DNA from: JBBDWZ01 sp050732575
Lineage (GTDB): Bacteria; Gemmatimonadota; Gemmatimonadetes; Longimicrobiales; RSA9
NCBI GenBank assembly: GCA_050732575.1
Contig: JBOHRF010000219.1
Location: 1 to 8,700, forward strand
Direction: 5' to 3'
DNA length: 8,700 bases
The notes under the pieces: model-generated
Database searches by the model: none
Seen by the model: the letters and a program-made list of their open reading frames with translations, nothing else
What the model was told of the DNA's origin: nothing
Position numbers and translations under genes: made by a program
Part shown: positions 5,384 through 8,700 of the stretch, piece by piece
Layout of the letters: each line of letters begins with the position of its first letter
How positions within the stretch are numbered: position 1 is the first letter of the stretch

Positions 5384-6333
5384 GCACTCCAGCAACGACC
5401 GCACAGGATCGTCGCCCACCCCTGGTGCTTGTCGTTGACGATCAGGAATGGTCGGCGCGGGCGTTCGAAAGCGTCCTGAGCCCGCACGGGTACTCCGTGA
5501 TTCGGTGCCGTTCTGCACGCCAAACGCTGGAACACATCCAGACCATTTCGCCCGATGCACTGCTCATCAAGGCAGACCTTCCAGACCTGACGGGCCCCGA
5601 GCTTTGTCGGACGTTGCGCGCGCACGCGCATGTGGGCGCGACTACACCAATTTTTCTGGCTAGCACTGCGCCCATGCGTCGGATACAGCGCCTGGAGGCC
5701 CTGGGTTCTGGCGCGTGGGATCTGATCAGCCTTCCTGTGGATTCCGAAGAGCTGCTGTTGCGACTGGGCGTTTACGTGCGCAGCAAGTTCGAAGCAGACC
5801 GGGCGCGCGAAGAGAGTTTGCTCGATGTGGCCTCGGGGCTGTATAGCATACACGGACTCCTGCGCCGAGTGCGCGAGCTGAGTCTTGACGCCTACCGCCA
5901 TCACAGCCCGATTGCCTGCGTGGTGATTGGTCCGGAAGACGAGTGGGCGGAACGAACGACGCAAAATGCAGAATCGGTGCCCTCGGTAAATGCCGATCGT
6001 TTGGTGCGACTCATGAACAATGTGGGCCGACGCTCCGATGCGATTGGGCGATTGAGTCAAACTGAGTTCGTCGTGGTGGCACCTCGAACCGGTTCCGAAG
6101 CTGTGCTGAAGATGGCGCAACGGCTGCACGAGGCTGCGGAGGCTTTTCACACAGACGAAGGCGGCTCCAAACTTCGGGTTCGGGTAGGTTGTTACGCGGT
6201 CGATGATTTCCACGAAGCGGTGATCGAGCCGGTCGAGATCCTCGTGCGAGCAACCATGGCGCTGCGCCGTGCGCAACGGGATACCACAGCGCCTCCCATC
6301 TGTTATTTCGGTCAATCCTATTCAGCCAGCTGA
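5380..6333 (+). CDS. Pseudo-receiver/degenerate GGDEF protein, likely c-di-GMP-binding regulator
   Basis: This 317-residue predicted cytoplasmic protein has two domains. Residues 14-135 have the receiver fold (LVLVVDDQEW with D20/D21). The phospho-acceptor position in PDALLIKADLPDLTG is Lys64 instead of Asp, and the conserved Lys before the last strand is Leu118 (SLPVD), so ordinary phosphorylation is unlikely. Asp66 is two residues off register. Residues 146-300 resemble GGDEF (VASGLYSIHGL; MNNVGRRSDAIGRLSQTEF). The signature is SQTEF (226-230) and the metal-binding LDxD region is IGPE (183-186), so cyclase activity should be absent. RRSD (217-220), exactly five residues before SQTEF, keeps the inhibitory-site motif that binds c-di-GMP in proteins such as PopA and PelD. 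ATG 5380 was chosen because the receiver begins just after it and the longer open frame is low-quality sequence. It lies opposite to its neighbours and overlaps the autokinase tail by 12 bp. Domains are read directly; ligand binding is inferred. Confidence 0.9.
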   Translation: MSTPATTAQDRRPPLVLVVDDQEWSARAFESVLSPHGYSVIRCRSARQTLEHIQTISPDALLIKADLPDLTGPELCRTLRAHAHVGATTPIFLASTAPMRRIQRLEALGSGAWDLISLPVDSEELLLRLGVYVRSKFEADRAREESLLDVASGLYSIHGLLRRVRELSLDAYRHHSPIACVVIGPEDEWAERTTQNAESVPSVNADRLVRLMNNVGRRSDAIGRLSQTEFVVVAPRTGSEAVLKMAQRLHEAAEAFHTDEGGSKLRVRVGCYAVDDFHEAVIEPVEILVRATMALRRAQRDTTAPPICYFGQSYSAS

Positions 6334-8640
6334 TTCTTCCGTGCCATTCGCCGCGGCCGTCAGCTCCATACTCGTCGTGGACGCCTGTTCATCTTCCGCT
6401 TGATACCCAGACAGATACGAGTACTGGCGATACAACCGTGAGGGCGGGACATCGTTCAGCACGGCGCCCAGCAAACGGACTGGCAGGCGGTCCAGAAGCG
6501 TGAGCTTGGCTTCTGCCAATTCCCCGTCGGTACGACCGGCGCGCACCACCAGGATCATGTTGCCCGTGGTAGCACCCAGAACGTAAGCGTCCACACCCGC
6601 ACCCAGGGGCGGCGTGTCGACAATGATGACGGTGAAGTCGGATCGAAGCGTGCGAATCAAGTCGCCCATTGCGGGTGACCCGAGCAGCTCCGGACCGGCC
6701 TGCATGCGTGTGCCGGATCCGATCAGCGTAACCCCGCCGTTTCCGGTAGCCTGGAGCACTTCCTCGAGGCGAGCTCGATCCGCCAGATAGTCCGTCAGTC
6801 CCGGCGCCCTGCGCACGCCAAATGACCGGTGCAAATTGCCGCGTCTAATGTCACCATCAATGAGGGCCACCCTGTGACCCTGGCCGGCAAAAACACCTGC
6901 CAGCGAGCCGGCGACCGTTGATTTGCCATCGCCCGTTTCCGGACTGCTGACACTGAAGATGATGGGTCCGGCCGCGCCGTGCGCGTACTCCACGGAGAGT
7001 CGTAACTCGCGGAACGCCTCTTCCAGTTGCTGCGCAGAATGCGGGTCGCGCCCCGTCAATCCGCCTTTCACGCCCGGCACGGCTCCCAGGATCGGCAGGC
7101 CCAAACCGGAGGTGATTTGATGCGGATAACGCACGCGGTGGTCGCGCCGATCGAAGAGCAGAATGCCAATCAGTGCCAGGCCCACGCTGGCGGCTGCGAA
7201 GCCAACAATGACCAGCGGTTTTTTGTCCTGCAGGGGTGTAGATGGGACACGCGCCACATCCATAATGGATACGTCGGGCACGCTGCTGAGCGCGGCCAGG
7301 CGCGCCTCCTCGTAACGCGTCCGCAAGTTGGAGTGCAGCACATGTGCTATGGCGACGCCGCGGTCCAGGCGCGCTTCTTCGATCAAGCGAGGCGGAATTG
7401 CCTTCAGCTCCGTTGAAGCCGAGTTGATGCGCATGTCCAACTCCCGCTCCCGCGCCAGCAGCTGCGCCTGGTAGTCTCGCACTGCCTTGGGGATCACGAC
7501 CCGCTCGAGGTTGGCGACGGAAGCCAGAAGCGGCTTCACTTGCTCGGCCTCATCCGTATATTTTTGCTGGCGCGCCAGCAGATCTGCCTTCTGATCCACC
7601 AGGTTCCTGAGCAGGCTCGCGATCACACTGTTGTTGGCCGCCGGCATGGACGAAAGCACATCGACGCCAAAATCTCCCGCGTCGACCTGCCTCATGAAAA
7701 CTTCCAGACCGGCACGTTCGCTCTTGAAGTCCTCCAGCGTGATTTTCATCTGGAAGAAGTTCTCGTAGACCGGGTCCCTGGTTTCCTGAATACCGGGCGC
7801 GACCGGTGTGCCCTGGGCGGAAGGCATCGTAATGGTCTGTACGCGGAACCCTTGAAGCGCCATTTCGGCCCGCTTCAATTGTTCTTCGGCAATCTGACGT
7901 TGCTGGTCGAGAATATTCGTCAGCTCCTCGAGCCGGTCCTTTTTCAGACTGGCGGCAACGTCAACAAACCGGTTCATCAAACCGTTGATCGTGTTCGTGA
8001 TCTCTTCTGGATTCGATCCGGGTAATATCAGTTTGAGGAACCTGCCATTTTCGGGTAGGCTCGTTACCAATCGCTCTTTCAAAGCCGCGGACACCTCTCT
8101 TGGCTCCACCACCGAGAATTCGATCACGCGTCCCGGCGTCCAGGCGGCTTCCGGCAAGGTCCAGTTGAATCCAACCGAGTCGCCTATGGCGGAGCCGCGA
8201 TTCCCCAACTGGACGGGTACCCCTTCCACCGTTGACAGAAGGTATCCCTGGCCGTCCGCGTTGATATCGAGTCGATAGGATCCCGATCGGTACCTTTCGT
8301 TGAGTCGGAAGGACGAGAGGAGCAGCTGATCGGCGGGCAACCGCGTGGATAGATAGAGCTTCAGGTCTGTGACCACGTGATCGAGCACGGTGTACGATTT
8401 GAACAATTCGACCCAGCTTTGGGCTTGAAGCAGCTCAGCAGGCCGAATCGGTCCTTGATCGGAACCGTCACGGGTGGCTGCCTGAATCCAGACCGATCCC
8501 TGCACTTGATATTCGGACACAACAAAACGGCTGGCGCCGAGGCCCGCACCCAGCCCCACCAACAGCGCCGCCAAGACGATCCATTTTTTCCGATAAACCG
8601 CGGCCAAAAGGCGAACCGCGTCTGTCTGCCCGCCAGCCAT
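6322..8640 (-). CDS. Polysaccharide co-polymerase and bacterial tyrosine autokinase (Wzc/BY-kinase)
   Basis: This 772-residue inner-membrane protein controls polysaccharide chain length and export by cycles of tyrosine autophosphorylation. It has an N-terminal Wzz domain with membrane segment 20-41, a long periplasmic region with coiled-coil-like helices (about 230-270 and 340-450), and a second membrane segment (475-496). The cytoplasmic kinase carries the oligomerisation motif ExxRxxR (E541, R544, R547), Walker A SSPETGDGKST (565-575), Walker A' LIDGDIRRG (593-601, Gly where Pro is usual) and Walker B VIIVDTPP (671-678). A tyrosine cluster, Y737, Y740, Y742 and Y746, follows. Fusion of both modules in one chain is the proteobacterial-type layout. 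The likely partner is the exporter at 3942-4733. ATG 8640 has GGTGA five bases upstream. However, the same frame stays open to the window edge with no stop or start, adding a Pro/Gly-rich stretch (PYDGGSPDPARPAPGEP), so the true start may lie beyond 8700. Its 3' end overlaps the plus-strand regulator gene. Confidence 0.95.
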   Translation of the reverse strand: MAGGQTDAVRLLAAVYRKKWIVLAALLVGLGAGLGASRFVVSEYQVQGSVWIQAATRDGSDQGPIRPAELLQAQSWVELFKSYTVLDHVVTDLKLYLSTRLPADQLLLSSFRLNERYRSGSYRLDINADGQGYLLSTVEGVPVQLGNRGSAIGDSVGFNWTLPEAAWTPGRVIEFSVVEPREVSAALKERLVTSLPENGRFLKLILPGSNPEEITNTINGLMNRFVDVAASLKKDRLEELTNILDQQRQIAEEQLKRAEMALQGFRVQTITMPSAQGTPVAPGIQETRDPVYENFFQMKITLEDFKSERAGLEVFMRQVDAGDFGVDVLSSMPAANNSVIASLLRNLVDQKADLLARQQKYTDEAEQVKPLLASVANLERVVIPKAVRDYQAQLLARERELDMRINSASTELKAIPPRLIEEARLDRGVAIAHVLHSNLRTRYEEARLAALSSVPDVSIMDVARVPSTPLQDKKPLVIVGFAAASVGLALIGILLFDRRDHRVRYPHQITSGLGLPILGAVPGVKGGLTGRDPHSAQQLEEAFRELRLSVEYAHGAAGPIIFSVSSPETGDGKSTVAGSLAGVFAGQGHRVALIDGDIRRGNLHRSFGVRRAPGLTDYLADRARLEEVLQATGNGGVTLIGSGTRMQAGPELLGSPAMGDLIRTLRSDFTVIIVDTPPLGAGVDAYVLGATTGNMILVVRAGRTDGELAEAKLTLLDRLPVRLLGAVLNDVPPSRLYRQYSYLSGYQAEDEQASTTSMELTAAANGTEESAG

Positions 8641-8700
8641 GGGTTCACCGGGAGCTGGTCGGGCGGGATCCGGCGACCCTCCATCATACGGTAACGGGGC

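Noticed and set aside
5179..6315. 378-codon minus-strand open frame opposite the pseudo-receiver gene
   Set aside because: Its product is rich in His, Arg, Gln and Cys with no recognisable domain, and it lies antisense to a gene with clear receiver and GGDEF-like motifs. It is a GC-rich mirror frame.
7540..8025. 161-codon plus-strand frame opposite the autokinase
   Set aside because: It is an antisense shadow of the coiled-coil periplasmic region, with no independent start signal or domain.

Overview
The window is GC-rich bacterial DNA carrying an exopolysaccharide export and control locus. The short SLBB-type exporter, the Wzc-like tyrosine autokinase and the style of the receiver protein recall Gemmatimonadota. 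This is recognition from memory, not a search; another deeply branching Gram-negative phylum is possible. No rRNA, tRNA, CRISPR array or intact mobile element was seen.

Layout, right to left, because most genes lie on the minus strand. At the right edge is a Wzc-like bacterial tyrosine kinase and polysaccharide co-polymerase (8640-6322). It overlaps tail-to-tail by 12 bp with the only plus-strand gene (5380-6333). That gene encodes a receiver-like domain lacking the phospho-acceptor Asp, fused to a GGDEF-like domain with a ruined active site but an intact RxxD inhibitory site. A 369-bp divergent intergenic region (5011-5379) holds a strong dyad. Beyond it come a small zinc-ribbon protein (5010-4756), a perfect 9-bp hairpin at that gene's stop codon, and a periplasmic or outer-membrane polysaccharide export protein (4733-3942). 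Next are an unrecognised small ORF with weak start signals (3894-3520) and a 1075-residue protein (3332-105). This last protein joins an intact N-terminal diguanylate cyclase to two successive STAND-like NTPase modules and a C-terminal helical-repeat (TPR-like) region. A possible terminator closes it at 22-62.

Proposed logic (inference): exporter and autokinase form the polymer export and chain-length machine. The large protein would make c-di-GMP when its repeat region and NTPase switch sense a ligand, with the cyclase occupying the N-terminal output position that DNA-binding domains hold in AfsR-like proteins. The pseudo-receiver/pseudo-GGDEF protein would bind c-di-GMP through its RxxD site and pass the signal to export. 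The two most unusual items are the STAND-gated cyclase architecture and the doubly degenerate regulator.
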